A stretch of DNA of 64,000 nucleotides from Methanobacteriaceae archaeon (GCA_013403005.1 JACBOA010000001.1:310001-374000), one strand, 5' to 3'. Shown: positions 44,819 through 55,378, counted from the first letter of the stretch. Notes: generated by a model not told the origin, from the letters alone. Numbers and translations are program-made.

Positions 44819-46522
44819 ATGGATTTTACAATAGATTTTCAGAGAAAAACAATAAAAATCACAGTAGTGGTTCTAACTATTTTTGGAGTTATGCTATTCC
44901 TTTCACCTGTAACAGCAGATACGGATTCTGCTCTGGCAGATTCTCCCCAACCCAAATATCAACATGACAACCAGAATACTGGCCAGTCGCCCTACCTTGG
45001 GCCTGAAACACCCATCGAAAAATGGAGTTATACTACTGGTGGTCCAATACTTACTTCGCCAGCAATAGGTAAGGATGGTTCCATTTACTTTGGGAGTAAT
45101 GATCGTAATTTTTATGCTTTAAGCTCTCAGGGTGTTAACATATGGAGTTATACCACTGATGCATCTATTCTGTCTTCCCCTGCAATAGCAGAAGATGGAA
45201 CTATTTACTTTGGGACTGCTAATGGAAATTTTTATGCTTTAAATCCTGATGGAACTTTAAAATGGAAATATACCACTAGCGGGTCTATTATGTCTTCCCC
45301 TGCAATAGGTAATGATGGTTCCATTTACTTTGGGAGTGTTGATGGAAATTTTTATGCTTTAAATCCTGATGGAACTTTAAACTGGAAATATACAACTGGA
45401 GGTACAGTGACTTCTTCACCTGCAATTGACAAAGGGGGATCTATTTACTTTGCAAGTTCAGACAAAAATTTATATGCTTTGAACCAAGACGGAACCGAAA
45501 AATGGAGTTTCACCACGGGTAGATCTGTTCTGACTCCTCCAGCCATTGGGCCCGATGGTTCCATTTATGTTGGAGAAAAATGGCCAATTGATACTAGTAT
45601 TGCTGCCAGATATTTTGCTCTGAACCCTGCAGATGGAACAATGAGGTGGACTCACTACACTGGAAGTCGTGGAGTTACAGCTCCGGCCATTGGAATTGAT
45701 GGTTCCATTTTATTTGGAGAGGGGAGCATCGGTTCCAAGTATTTTGCATTAAACCCTTTAGATGGAACTTTAAAATGGACATTTACAAGTGGAGGAGTTA
45801 ATTCTCCACCCGCAATAGCTAAGGACGGAACTATTTACTTTGGTAGTCAGGATGGGAGTCTATATGCTCTTGACCCTCAAAGTGGTAAATTAAAATGGGC
45901 TCATACTACTGGAGGAAGTCTAGAAACACCACCTGTCATCGGACCTGGAGGTTTTATCTACTCATCAAGCTATAATGGAAAACTCTATGCCATTGGAGAT
46001 CAGCAAACCCCACAGTCCAGTTTATATGTGAAAACAAGTGTTGACAAAACTTCCCCAAGAGTAGGTGAAAACATTCAAGTTACCTTTAAAGTGGGAAATA
46101 ACGGACCATCCGTTGCTTTACAGACTACTTTCAACTGGCAAATACCAACAAACCTTAAATACAGGAACTTATACTCACCGGACGGATACAATCTTTATCA
46201 GTACAATTCTGCTACAAAAACCATAAAATGGAACTTAGGTGATATTCCTGCAAAGACTGACCCCACTCTCGTCGTTGATCTGCTGGTAGCTAGTGCAGGA
46301 GAAATTATAATTTCACCAATTCTTTCAACATCCAGTTATGATCCATACATCAACACCAACACCCAGAGTATTACAATTTATGCACAATCAGCTTCACAAA
46401 CAACAGTTAAAGGTTATTCATCTGGAAAGACTGTGGGAATGCAGGGTACTGGTTTATCACTTCTTCCATTGGTCTTGGCAGTGCTTCTGGTTATGACTGG
46501 ACTTTCTTCACGCTTGGATTAA
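44819..46522 (+). CDS. Secreted, membrane-anchored PQQ-like eight-bladed propeller protein with DUF11 domain
   Basis: A 567-residue surface protein. A signal peptide or anchor (about residues 14-33) precedes eight tandem repeats of about 40 residues, from about 65 to 395. The repeat pattern is 'W.YTTGG.I.SSPAIG.DGS' followed by 'IYFGS.D.NFYALNPDGTLK', typical of PQQ-like beta-propeller blades. A DUF11-type immunoglobulin-like domain follows ('VDKTSPRVGENIQVTFKVGN', about 405-520), then a C-terminal membrane helix (about 545-563) ending in a short basic tail. No PQQ-binding residues can be claimed, so the propeller probably binds protein or glycan at the cell surface. Blades 5 and 6 carry 7-9 residue insertions. 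Confidence 0.88.
   Translation: MDFTIDFQRKTIKITVVVLTIFGVMLFLSPVTADTDSALADSPQPKYQHDNQNTGQSPYLGPETPIEKWSYTTGGPILTSPAIGKDGSIYFGSNDRNFYALSSQGVNIWSYTTDASILSSPAIAEDGTIYFGTANGNFYALNPDGTLKWKYTTSGSIMSSPAIGNDGSIYFGSVDGNFYALNPDGTLNWKYTTGGTVTSSPAIDKGGSIYFASSDKNLYALNQDGTEKWSFTTGRSVLTPPAIGPDGSIYVGEKWPIDTSIAARYFALNPADGTMRWTHYTGSRGVTAPAIGIDGSILFGEGSIGSKYFALNPLDGTLKWTFTSGGVNSPPAIAKDGTIYFGSQDGSLYALDPQSGKLKWAHTTGGSLETPPVIGPGGFIYSSSYNGKLYAIGDQQTPQSSLYVKTSVDKTSPRVGENIQVTFKVGNNGPSVALQTTFNWQIPTNLKYRNLYSPDGYNLYQYNSATKTIKWNLGDIPAKTDPTLVVDLLVASAGEIIISPILSTSSYDPYINTNTQSITIYAQSASQTTVKGYSSGKTVGMQGTGLSLLPLVLAVLLVMTGLSSRLD
45015..45520 (+). repeat. Intragenic repeat of about 120 bp (propeller blades)
   Basis: Near-identical DNA segments of about 120 bases encode blades 1-4; for example TTTTTATGCTTTAAATCCTG occurs twice, 120 bases apart, and closely related versions flank it. 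The DNA identity exceeds what protein constraint alone would need, suggesting recent duplication or gene conversion. Confidence 0.65.
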
Positions 46523-46636
46523 CCAGAAACACTATTTTTTTATTTTTTTCCTTTGATCAAAAATTTCTTTTACAACAATGGTTTTGAAGTGGTTTAGTAA
46601 TTCATTCAAAGCATTTTAATGATTTTTTACTGAAAT

Positions 46637-47395
46637 CTAAACTTTCCCTACTGGTGCTAAATAGATAACAAATTCATCTTCACCATCCAGACGCAATAAA
46701 TCATCAATGTATTCCTGATCATAGGCACCGATGGTACAGGTCCCAGCTCCAATAGCCTCACAGGCCAGATACATGTTTTGACCCACATGTCCGGCATCCA
46801 TGGCTATCACTTTATGGGAGTCCAGTGCGTAGCGCCATTCCATACGGTAGGGTATAGCACTCCATATGAAGGTCACTGCTGATGATCCTGCAAAATTCTG
46901 GCCAAAAGTTGCTTTAATCATTTCCTGTTGTAAGTTACTCTCTTCAAATTCTAGGAGAAGTTCGTGGGTTAAAGGAAGATAACGGTAAATTCCCTGTTTA
47001 AGTTTCTCTCCATTTTTATCTAATTCCACATTAAAAACTGCTAAATACGTTTCCAGAGCATGCCTGCAACCTGCAGATGGCACATTACGAAATGCGTAAT
47101 CACCGGCGTACATGCGAATTCCCTGGGTTGCCCATAAAAGATAGGACAATTCCATTAGGGTAAGAGGTTCCTGGGTATAACTTCGCCGACTCTGACGATT
47201 TTTAATCGCTTCAGAAAGGCTTAAGTCAAATATCTCATCCCAATCAGTGCTGATAAGTTCTATCCTCTCAGATTCTGGAGAATAGGGCTTTTCTATAGGC
47301 GGAGCTTTTATACCCAAACTCTGGTCAGTTTTAGAAAAATCAATGGTTTTCCTGATGGAATCCTTTAAAAAATAGCGATATTGGTTTAAATTCAT
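46637..47395 (-). CDS. SagB-type nitroreductase-like oxidoreductase
   Basis: A 252-residue FMN-dependent enzyme of the SagB/McbC branch of the nitroreductase fold: 'NRQSRRSYTQEPLTLMELSY' at about residue 65, 'VPSAGCRHALETYLAVFNV' (substrate or FMN pocket), and 'DAGHVGQNMYLACEAIGAGTC' with 'YLAPVGK' at the C-terminus. In peptide clusters SagB oxidises azolines to azoles. Here no YcaO cyclodehydratase or precursor peptide is visible, so it is probably a stand-alone oxidoreductase. GGGGTG precedes the ATG. The next gene upstream on the same strand is an alpha/beta hydrolase, separated by about 190 bases. Confidence 0.86.
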   Translation of the reverse strand: MNLNQYRYFLKDSIRKTIDFSKTDQSLGIKAPPIEKPYSPESERIELISTDWDEIFDLSLSEAIKNRQSRRSYTQEPLTLMELSYLLWATQGIRMYAGDYAFRNVPSAGCRHALETYLAVFNVELDKNGEKLKQGIYRYLPLTHELLLEFEESNLQQEMIKATFGQNFAGSSAVTFIWSAIPYRMEWRYALDSHKVIAMDAGHVGQNMYLACEAIGAGTCTIGAYDQEYIDDLLRLDGEDEFVIYLAPVGKV

Positions 47396-47583
47396 TTATA
47401 CACCCCTTATCATTTTCTTTTATATTATTTCCCATATCCTAAAACTCTATCCTATTTGCTCTAAAACAAAGATTGGAAAATGCGTTCATTATAGCACCAT
47501 CCTGAATAATTTGGACCTTTTTTGTTGAAATGGTTAGTTTCCATATTCTAAATAATTTCCTTATTTCCCTTGATAAATTAATT

Positions 47584-48483
47584 TTATCGTAATCCTTTAA
47601 CAAACCTTCCAATACTCTGCATTGATCCATCGGCTCCAGGAAGTTGAGTATAAAAAATCTGCCAGCAGTGGAACATGTTCTGCCATACTTCCAGACTAAC
47701 CTTTACCTCATTTGAAATGGCTAAATCTCTGAAACGATTAATATCGCAAAGAAGAAGCTCCCGACTCCCAGCTTGAAGTAGAAGGGGTGGAAGCCCTTCT
47801 AAATCTCCATATATTGGTGAAGCCAGGGGGTTCTTGGGATTTTGTCCCTGTAAATATAATTCTCTAACCTTTTCCAGTCTCTGGTGATCAATCCAATCAT
47901 TCACATCCTTCAGGTGCTTGTAAACAACTGGAAAGTTAAGATCCACCGCAGGAGACATGCATACTGCACAATATGGCAGTTCAACCTCCATTTTTTTAAG
48001 GGCCAGCAGGGAGGCCAGTGCCAAGTTCCCACCAGCGGATATTCCGGATATCACAACATCCTCAGCCTGGAAACCTTCATCCAGCAACCACAGATAAGAT
48101 TCAATAGCATCTTCTACTGCCAGTGGAAAGGGGTTTTCCGGTGCCAGGCGATAATCAACACTAAATACTGAAAAACCAGTGTATTTAGATAATCTCTGGC
48201 AGATATCCAGATGTCCTCTGGTGGATCCCAAGTTGAATCCACCTCCATGGAAGAATAAAACAACCTTCTCATAACTGCATTGGGGAGTAACAATCCAATA
48301 TGAAGGTACCGGTGATTTATGTTCTTTTAAAATTTTCAAAGGTCCATTGGAACTAAATGAAAGATAGAATTCATCAAAATTCTCACGGATTTTTATTAAA
48401 TCCCTTTCATCTAAATCAAACTGCTTCTTAATAAGTTTAAGCAATTCAATGGTATTTAAACTCAATTTAGTCCCAACATGCAT
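47584..48483 (-). CDS. Alpha/beta hydrolase, hormone-sensitive-lipase type
   Basis: A 299-residue esterase-like enzyme. The oxyanion motif 'HGGG' is at residues 79-82 and the nucleophile Ser149 is in 'GISAGGNLA'; family members usually have GDSAGG, so Asp is replaced by Ile. A catalytic acid should lie near residues 242-247, and the catalytic His is probably H272 in 'MFHCW'. The substrate is probably a short-chain ester. A TATA-like AATATTTAAG about 24 bases before the ATG, with no Shine-Dalgarno, suggests a leaderless transcript. Confidence 0.86.
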   Translation of the reverse strand: MHVGTKLSLNTIELLKLIKKQFDLDERDLIKIRENFDEFYLSFSSNGPLKILKEHKSPVPSYWIVTPQCSYEKVVLFFHGGGFNLGSTRGHLDICQRLSKYTGFSVFSVDYRLAPENPFPLAVEDAIESYLWLLDEGFQAEDVVISGISAGGNLALASLLALKKMEVELPYCAVCMSPAVDLNFPVVYKHLKDVNDWIDHQRLEKVRELYLQGQNPKNPLASPIYGDLEGLPPLLLQAGSRELLLCDINRFRDLAISNEVKVSLEVWQNMFHCWQIFYTQLPGADGSMQSIGRFVKGLR

Positions 48484-48666
48484 TTTTTATTAGTTTATAA
48501 TCTTAAATATTATTTTTTTTTTAGTAAATTTTTGGTCTTAATCTAGTCTTAATCTAGATTTTTATTTATTTTCTTTAATTTTTGTGTTGCAGAGTTCATT
48601 CTATGTTGAAATAGAAATTATTATAAATCATACTTTTTTCCCAGCAATTTTTTCCATTTTTGCGGT

Positions 48667-50151
48667 TCATAGCATTTTTATGGACCTAAGAAAATTATCA
48701 GCTTCATTTAGATGTTTTTTAATTTTCTTTTCATCCCTCAAATAATTTTTTAAAAGTGCCAAGCGAGGATTTTCTTCCAGAAGTTGCTGATGAGTCCATA
48801 TGAATCTCCAGAAAAGTGAAGTCCATTTCTCGCACCATTGGCCTGGAGGATAATCACTCATCTTTAAAAGATAATTACAGGAGCTGATATATGGTTTGGT
48901 GGTGATCAGGCCTCCATCTGCATATTGGCTCATTCCATAAACATTAGGCACCATCACCCAGTCATAAGCATCAATAAAGAGGGTCATGAACCAGTAGTAT
49001 ACTTCGTCAGGGTTTACCTCCAATAATAGCATCAGATTCCCCAGGATCATCAGTCTTTCTATGTGATGGGCGTAAGCATTCTCCATCACCCTCTTCACAG
49101 TATTATCGAAGGGGATTAGCCCGGTTTCACCCTTCCACACACTTCCAGGCATCTTTTGATGGAATTCCAGGTAGTTCCTGGTTCTAAGATTATCACCCTC
49201 AAACAGATACACTGCTCTTAAAAACTCCCTCCAACCAATTATCTGTCTGATGAAACCTTCCCGTGAATTTAAAGGGACTCCCTTTGTTGAAAGCACTTTA
49301 AGGAGGACTTCTTCTGGGGTTAAAAGTCCAATGTTCAGGGAACTGGATAATAGGGAATGGAAAAGAAATGGTTCGCCTTTTTTTATGGCATCCTGATAAT
49401 CACCAAAATAGAAAAAACGTTTTTCTAAGAATTCATCCAACCACAATTCAGCATCATCATGAGTTACTGGATAAAAAAAACCATCAGTACTTCCAGGGTG
49501 ATGGGGAAATTTTTTCTCCACATAAAGGGTAGCTTCCTTTATGAAAGGATTTTCAGGGGCACTTTTAACGGTGGGAATGTCCAATCTCCTGGGAATCTTC
49601 CTCCGATTGTACTTATCAAAGGTCCACCTTCCACCCACAGGCTTACCATCCTTTATAAGGATTCCCAGACGTTTACGTTCATTAATATAAAAAGAAGTTA
49701 ACCTATAACCTTTATTATCCTGGAAATAGTATTTCAGTGATTTCTTAGAATTCAAAAATGAAGGAGAGTTTAACTCATGATTCACTATATTAAATTCAGC
49801 AGAATATCTTTGCAAGCGTTCATCCAGTGCAAAATCAACAGGATCTGCATAATAAATATTTTCAATTCCATCCTTTTCCAATCTTTTAAAAAGATAATTC
49901 ATTTCAGGGTCAGATTGATAGTCAAGATAGTTGACCTGGTAACCCTTCTCATCTAAATAGTATTGATAAGCTTTCATTGATGCGCGATGTAGAAGAATCT
50001 TTTTTTTATGGAAGGGGATTTTATATGTGGAGTCATGGAAAAAGAGCTGTTCTTCAACTAGGTAAATAGGTTGATTGATCTCATGAAAACTAGGAATTTT
50101 TTTGAATAGCTGATGGGGAAATATTACTAAGGCAGCATCTATCTTGGCCAT
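48667..50151 (-). CDS. Photolyase-related protein (DPRP/prokaryotic (6-4) type), lacking most Fe-S ligands
   Basis: A 494-residue cryptochrome/photolyase-related protein of the DPRP/FeS-BCP family. It starts 'ALVIFPHQLFKKIP' and has 'RWTFDKYNRRKIP', 'REGFIRQIIGWREFLRAVY' and 'AYAHHIERLMILGNLMLLL', which form the FAD-binding C-terminal domain. Characterised members repair (6-4) photoproducts and hold a [4Fe-4S] cluster on four cysteines, with a CxxC after 'MSDY'. Here 'KMSDYPPGQWCEKW' replaces that segment: the CxxC loop is deleted and only C440 seems aligned, with C425 nearby. The cluster is probably absent. AGGATAAC precedes the ATG. It is the second photolyase-family gene in the window. Confidence 0.88.
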   Translation of the reverse strand: MAKIDAALVIFPHQLFKKIPSFHEINQPIYLVEEQLFFHDSTYKIPFHKKKILLHRASMKAYQYYLDEKGYQVNYLDYQSDPEMNYLFKRLEKDGIENIYYADPVDFALDERLQRYSAEFNIVNHELNSPSFLNSKKSLKYYFQDNKGYRLTSFYINERKRLGILIKDGKPVGGRWTFDKYNRRKIPRRLDIPTVKSAPENPFIKEATLYVEKKFPHHPGSTDGFFYPVTHDDAELWLDEFLEKRFFYFGDYQDAIKKGEPFLFHSLLSSSLNIGLLTPEEVLLKVLSTKGVPLNSREGFIRQIIGWREFLRAVYLFEGDNLRTRNYLEFHQKMPGSVWKGETGLIPFDNTVKRVMENAYAHHIERLMILGNLMLLLEVNPDEVYYWFMTLFIDAYDWVMVPNVYGMSQYADGGLITTKPYISSCNYLLKMSDYPPGQWCEKWTSLFWRFIWTHQQLLEENPRLALLKNYLRDEKKIKKHLNEADNFLRSIKML

Positions 50152-50553
50152 GTTATCCTATTATTAGTATGATTCTTTCTAATTTTTAATATTTCCCCAT
50201 TTATTTTAGTGATTAGAGAGTTCTTATTTAATGAAATAAACTGTTAAGACGGTTTAAATTAATTATAATTGGAAGATATTCTATTAAATAACTTTCTATT
50301 TAGATCAACCCTCGAATGGGTATTTTTTTAAATAGAATTTAAGATAGAAATAATATAGAAATTATAAAATATTATTGTATGACATACTATAATATATCCA
50401 TATTTAGTTAGTAGAAAATGATGTAATGAAATGTTTTTTTACACATACCGGGCTGATTCAACTAAAAGGGGTGTAATGGGTTAAGTTTTTAAGTTCTAAC
50501 TTAGTTAAGAGTCAAGTTATTCCTTAATTGAAGTTCATATCATGGGGGAGCAC
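50152..50553. other. AT-rich divergent intergenic region
   Basis: About 400 bases between the photolyase-related gene and the response regulator gene. It contains TATA-like stretches near 50390-50405 and a short dyad TAACTTAGTTA near 50500. No supported reading frame or RNA gene is visible. Confidence 0.4.
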
Positions 50554-51027
50554 ATGTCCAATGCGAGTATAATGCTGGTGGAAGACGAAATCATTGTGGC
50601 TGCTGATGTCAAACATCGCCTGGAAAACATGGGATATGATGTTTTAGGTATTTTTGATACGGGAGAAGAGGCTATTGCGAAAGCTGGTGAACTGCAACCT
50701 CAACTGGTTCTGATGGATATCGTGCTGAAGGGTGAGATGGATGGGATAGAGGCTGCTCAAAGCATACGCGAAAAGTATCAAATTCCCATTATTTATCTTA
50801 CAGCTTATTCCGATGAAAAAACCTTAGAAAGAGCCAAGGTAACAGAACCATTTGGTTATGTCCTGAAACCCTTTGAGGATAGGGAAATCCAAAGCGCCAT
50901 TGAAATGGCACTTTACAAGCACCAAATGGAGCAGAAATTAAAAGAAAGTGAAGAAAAATATCGTAAGTTGCTCGAAAAGTTCTTGAAGGTTTCAACAGAG
51001 ATTTTAAATGAGCTCAGTAAACCGTAA
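50554..51027 (+). CDS. Single-domain response regulator with truncated linker
   Basis: A 157-residue receiver protein. Acidic pocket 'VEDE' at 9-12, phosphoacceptor D55 in 'VLMDIVLKGE', 'YLTAYSD' and 'GYVLKPFED' complete the REC fold by about residue 120. It continues with a coiled segment 'MEQKLKESEEKYRKLLEKF', which is the usual linker into a PAS domain in hybrid kinases, but stops 20 residues later. No output domain is present. It probably receives phosphate from orphan kinases such as the two encoded in this window. The ATG beginning MSNASIM has GGGGGAG three bases upstream and is preferred to an ATG four codons earlier. Confidence 0.9.
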   Translation: MSNASIMLVEDEIIVAADVKHRLENMGYDVLGIFDTGEEAIAKAGELQPQLVLMDIVLKGEMDGIEAAQSIREKYQIPIIYLTAYSDEKTLERAKVTEPFGYVLKPFEDREIQSAIEMALYKHQMEQKLKESEEKYRKLLEKFLKVSTEILNELSKP

Positions 51028-51031
51028 TCCT

Positions 51032-51067
51032 TCTTTTTTTTTTTAGTTTGGTTTTTTTTTAGTTTGG
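51032..51067 (+). terminator. T-tract terminator with duplicated TTTTTTTTTAGTTTGG
   Basis: Two adjacent copies of a 16-base unit, each with a run of nine or more T residues, follow the response regulator stop codon and should terminate archaeal transcription efficiently. Confidence 0.6.
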
Positions 51068-51160
51068 TGGGGATTTTTTAAATATTAAAATTTTTTTTAA
51101 GGTATAATTGTTATTTTGGTGTGTTGCCGAGTAGGAACATAAGAAAAAAGAACTAGAAAA

Positions 51161-51865
51161 CTAGAAAGATCCTCTTTTGTCGTGTTCTTTGCTGCATGAA
51201 CTCTGTGGTGCGAGTTTTTTGGCTTCTTTAAGTTTAACTCCCATTTTCTCGAGAACTGCTCGGCTGTCAACTTTGGTGTTTATACATCCATCTCTGAGGA
51301 GAGGTACTCCCTGAGGAGAGTATTTTGAAACCTTCATCATGGCTAGGTTAAGATCCTGGAAACATGCAACTCCTAAAACAGCTTTGAATTTGTTCTGTTC
51401 CACTATCTTTTTGAGGAATGTGGAACCGGGGATTATGAACACTCTGTAACCCATTTCTTCTCCTTTGTTTTTCAAAACTCCAATAACGCATCGGTTACAG
51501 TTTTCGCAAACCAGGCCTGATGCTTCCAGTTTTGCTTCACAATCTATGTGCCGCAGACAGTGAGGTAAGACCAGAATGGTATCTTTGGGGTCAGTTTTCC
51601 TGAAAACCTTTTCATTGACCTTGTTTCGTACTTCTACACCTATATGATCCACAATTTTAGCATCCACACCAACGCTTTCTGAAAACTTTTTGAAAAGCCC
51701 ATAAAAAACGTCCATAGTAAAAAGAAGCAGTTTTGGGAAAACCAGACGGTCTTTTTCAATAAGCATGCGGCCTAGGATGAGGGTGACAGATAAAAGAACC
51801 AGTAGAAGGATTCCGGCCGCGAAAACCACTTGACCAAATATCTGGTAAAATTCGGAGATAGTCAT
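51161..51865 (-). CDS. DUF116 family protein
   Basis: A 234-residue protein of the DUF116 family, frequent in methanogens. The N-terminal helix (about residues 14-34) is a membrane anchor. The soluble part is rich in cysteine: 'PHCLRHIDCEA', 'GLVCENCNRCVIG', 'VACFQDL', 'DGCINTK' and 'SSCS' near the C-terminus. This suggests Fe-S or zinc binding. No function is established. It stands alone on its strand. Confidence 0.85.
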   Translation of the reverse strand: MTISEFYQIFGQVVFAAGILLLVLLSVTLILGRMLIEKDRLVFPKLLLFTMDVFYGLFKKFSESVGVDAKIVDHIGVEVRNKVNEKVFRKTDPKDTILVLPHCLRHIDCEAKLEASGLVCENCNRCVIGVLKNKGEEMGYRVFIIPGSTFLKKIVEQNKFKAVLGVACFQDLNLAMMKVSKYSPQGVPLLRDGCINTKVDSRAVLEKMGVKLKEAKKLAPQSSCSKEHDKRGSF

Positions 51866-52071
51866 AATTATCAGGTAGAATGTTAAGTTTTAAGAGTTCT
51901 TGGTTGAAACATCATATAAATAACATATATAAATTAAGGTGCGCAAGATTGTTTGTCAAATCAGTTTACTTAGAAGTGTAAGTATTTTCTATTTATCATG
52001 CTATATTAAACTGGTTATTAATTTAAAATTTATTTTACATAAGAAAGAGAGTGGGGTTAGATGACTTATTT

Positions 52072-52551
52072 TTAAAATTTATCAATTTTTAAGTCGTTTA
52101 GTTTAAATTCTGTTTGTTTGCTGCTGATTTCTATCCCGCCATCAAATCCCTTTATTTCTATTCCAGAAAGATCTTCACAGGCACATAATATGTCCTGTTC
52201 TGGATGGGTCCCGGGTGTTATATTACAGTCAAGACGAACTTTCTCCCCACAACTAGCCACCAGGGGGAGTCTTTTTGATGTGGGATGATCTGGAGGTAGA
52301 ACAACCAAGGGGGCACCTAAATCTCTCAGCAAGAAAATCAATGATTTTATACCTTCTTCGACATTGGAGCCTGAATTAAGTGATGAAACGGCAATGATAT
52401 CTTCAGGTTCTAGAAACATTACTATTTCTTCTTTATCTGGTGTGCCAATGAATATTTGGCCTTTTTTTGCAAATTTAACCACACCAACAGTTCCGGATTC
52501 ACCTTTTAAAAAAATTATTTCATCATCTTGTAGGTTAATTCTATGTTTCAT
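52072..52551 (-). CDS. Conserved-looking soluble protein of unknown function
   Basis: A 159-residue soluble protein that I cannot assign. The first half is beta-rich ('EIIFLKGESGTVGVVKFAKK'), with a segment 'APLVVLPPDHPTSKRLPLVAS' in the middle, and 'CNITPGTHPEQDILCACEDL' further on. The HPTSKRLPLVASCGEKVRLDC region looks conserved-like and might form a phosphate- or nucleotide-binding site, but this is only impression. Composition and codon use match neighbouring genes. A TATA-like stretch lies about 35 bases before the ATG. Confidence 0.6.
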   Translation of the reverse strand: MKHRINLQDDEIIFLKGESGTVGVVKFAKKGQIFIGTPDKEEIVMFLEPEDIIAVSSLNSGSNVEEGIKSLIFLLRDLGAPLVVLPPDHPTSKRLPLVASCGEKVRLDCNITPGTHPEQDILCACEDLSGIEIKGFDGGIEISSKQTEFKLNDLKIDKF

Positions 52552-52861
52552 GTAATTTGGTTTTACTTAATTGTTTAGAGTTATATAATGAGAAATTATA
52601 GTTGTCGACTAAATATTTTTAACTCATCTTTCTATACATGCTCTTTTAGATATAATTCGCTATGATTAAAGCCTTTCCAAGGGTAGTTTCTTTATAATAT
52701 AATTTAAATACCTTTTATTATTAAAATTGCATTATTAATTATTTTATTATAGAATGATAAATTACCATTATTTTCCATATTCAAATTTTCAATGTGTTGC
52801 ATCCATTTATTGGATATATTCACTTCTTTGTAGAATTTCAATAATTCATTCAACATGGTGT
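52552..52861. other. AT-rich intergenic gap
   Basis: About 310 bases between two minus-strand genes, with no supported reading frame, RNA gene or repeat. It should carry the promoter of the 159-residue protein and the terminator of the zinc-ribbon gene. Confidence 0.4.
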
Positions 52862-53017
<156 letters not shown>

Positions 53018-53224
53018 TTTTTATCACCAATCATTATATTGTATTTGGTATTATTTAGTTTTTGGGATGTCCAAGATTGGCCAGAAATCCTAAAGGTCAC
53101 ATAAATAGTATTATGAGGCTAATTACTTAGAAATTTAAACATGACAGATTATTTATCCTATAAAATTCAATATAACAACATTTAGTTAATCTATAAAGGT
53201 AATTTAAAAACCAGTCTGTCTTGA

Positions 53225-54299
<1,075 letters not shown>

Positions 54300-54322
54300 A
54301 AGGCCCCCAGAAAAAGAGGGCT

Positions 54323-55177
54323 ATGCAACTTAAAACCCTCAAGAAGCATGAAGAAGAAGTTGATGCTCAGGAAGAAGAAGTTGATGTTAAAAAACTCCTT
54401 AAATTAAAGGGGAAAAAGAAGAAACGTCTTTACGGGCAGCGTGTTGATTCAAAAACTCAAAAAGGACGTTACATAAAGAGTGAACTCCCCAAAGATTCAT
54501 CTGGAGACATTGCCATTGATGCAACTCTCAGAGCTGCTGCTTTGAGTTCTGATGGTAAAATTAAGGTTAAAAGTGAAGATTTACGTCATAAAATAAGGAA
54601 GCATGGAGCTAAAGCATCAATTGTCCTGGTGGTGGATATTAGTGGGTCAATGTTTTCTGATAGAAAAGCCAACCGCTTGAAAGGAATACTGAACACGGTT
54701 ATAGAGGATGCCCATCGCCACCAGGATCGCATTAGCCTGGTTGGATTCAAGGGGGAAAAAGCTGAAGTAATCATCCCCAGCACTCGCCGGGCAACGTCCT
54801 TCAGAAAGCAGATCGATGATATTCAGGTTGGAGGAACCACCCCTCTGGCTGCAGGGTTAAAAAAGGGTTATGAAATCCTTAAGAAAGAGAAATTAAAGGA
54901 TGAATTTGTTCCTTTAATGCTGGTCTTATCTGATGGAATGCCCAATGTAGCATTAGATCAAGGACCAATAAAGGATGCCCTTGAGGTTGCAGGTAAAATT
55001 AAAGATAAAGAGATTCACACGGTGGTCATTAACTTCGAAAGATCGGTGCGTTATGGTCATGAAGTAAATATGGAATTAGCCCTGGCTGCAGGGGCACGAT
55101 ATTACGATATAGAAGAATTGAAAGATCCGACAATGGCAGTTTCCAGGATAATGGATTTGGAAAGAGAAAAGATATAA
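54323..55177 (+). CDS. Chelatase ChlD-type VWA protein
   Basis: A 284-residue protein with an N-terminal acidic/basic linker (residues 1-50), a short conserved segment 'DIAIDATLRAAALS' and a von Willebrand A domain. The MIDAS is complete: 'VVDISGSM' near residue 105, the Thr in 'GGTTPLAAGL' and the Asp in 'LSDGMPN'. This is the C-terminal part of ChlD/BchD; the AAA+ half is supplied by the adjacent I protein. It starts 23 bases after the I stop in the -1 frame, with only a weak AGAGGG two bases before the ATG. The frame is open upstream to 54276, so it could also be made as an I-D fusion. Confidence 0.85.
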   Translation: MQLKTLKKHEEEVDAQEEEVDVKKLLKLKGKKKKRLYGQRVDSKTQKGRYIKSELPKDSSGDIAIDATLRAAALSSDGKIKVKSEDLRHKIRKHGAKASIVLVVDISGSMFSDRKANRLKGILNTVIEDAHRHQDRISLVGFKGEKAEVIIPSTRRATSFRKQIDDIQVGGTTPLAAGLKKGYEILKKEKLKDEFVPLMLVLSDGMPNVALDQGPIKDALEVAGKIKDKEIHTVVINFERSVRYGHEVNMELALAAGARYYDIEELKDPTMAVSRIMDLEREKI

Positions 55178-55378
55178 TATATAAATATCGCTATTTTTTC
55201 CTATTTTTTTAATTATTTCATGCTAATTTTACCAAATTAGTACTCTAACACCTTATACTTTAATATTTCCTTCAATGATCTGATTTGCTGTTTTTAACTT
55301 CGATGATGTATTTTAAAACCTTAAAAATAGCATTATTTTTTTAAAAGCAATTATCAGATTTTATTATTATATTAGCTA

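Noticed and set aside
47439..47630. A 63-residue minus-strand frame between the hydrolase and SagB genes
   Set aside because: Overlaps the hydrolase coding end in another frame, has no ribosome binding site, and its composition is unlike neighbouring proteins.
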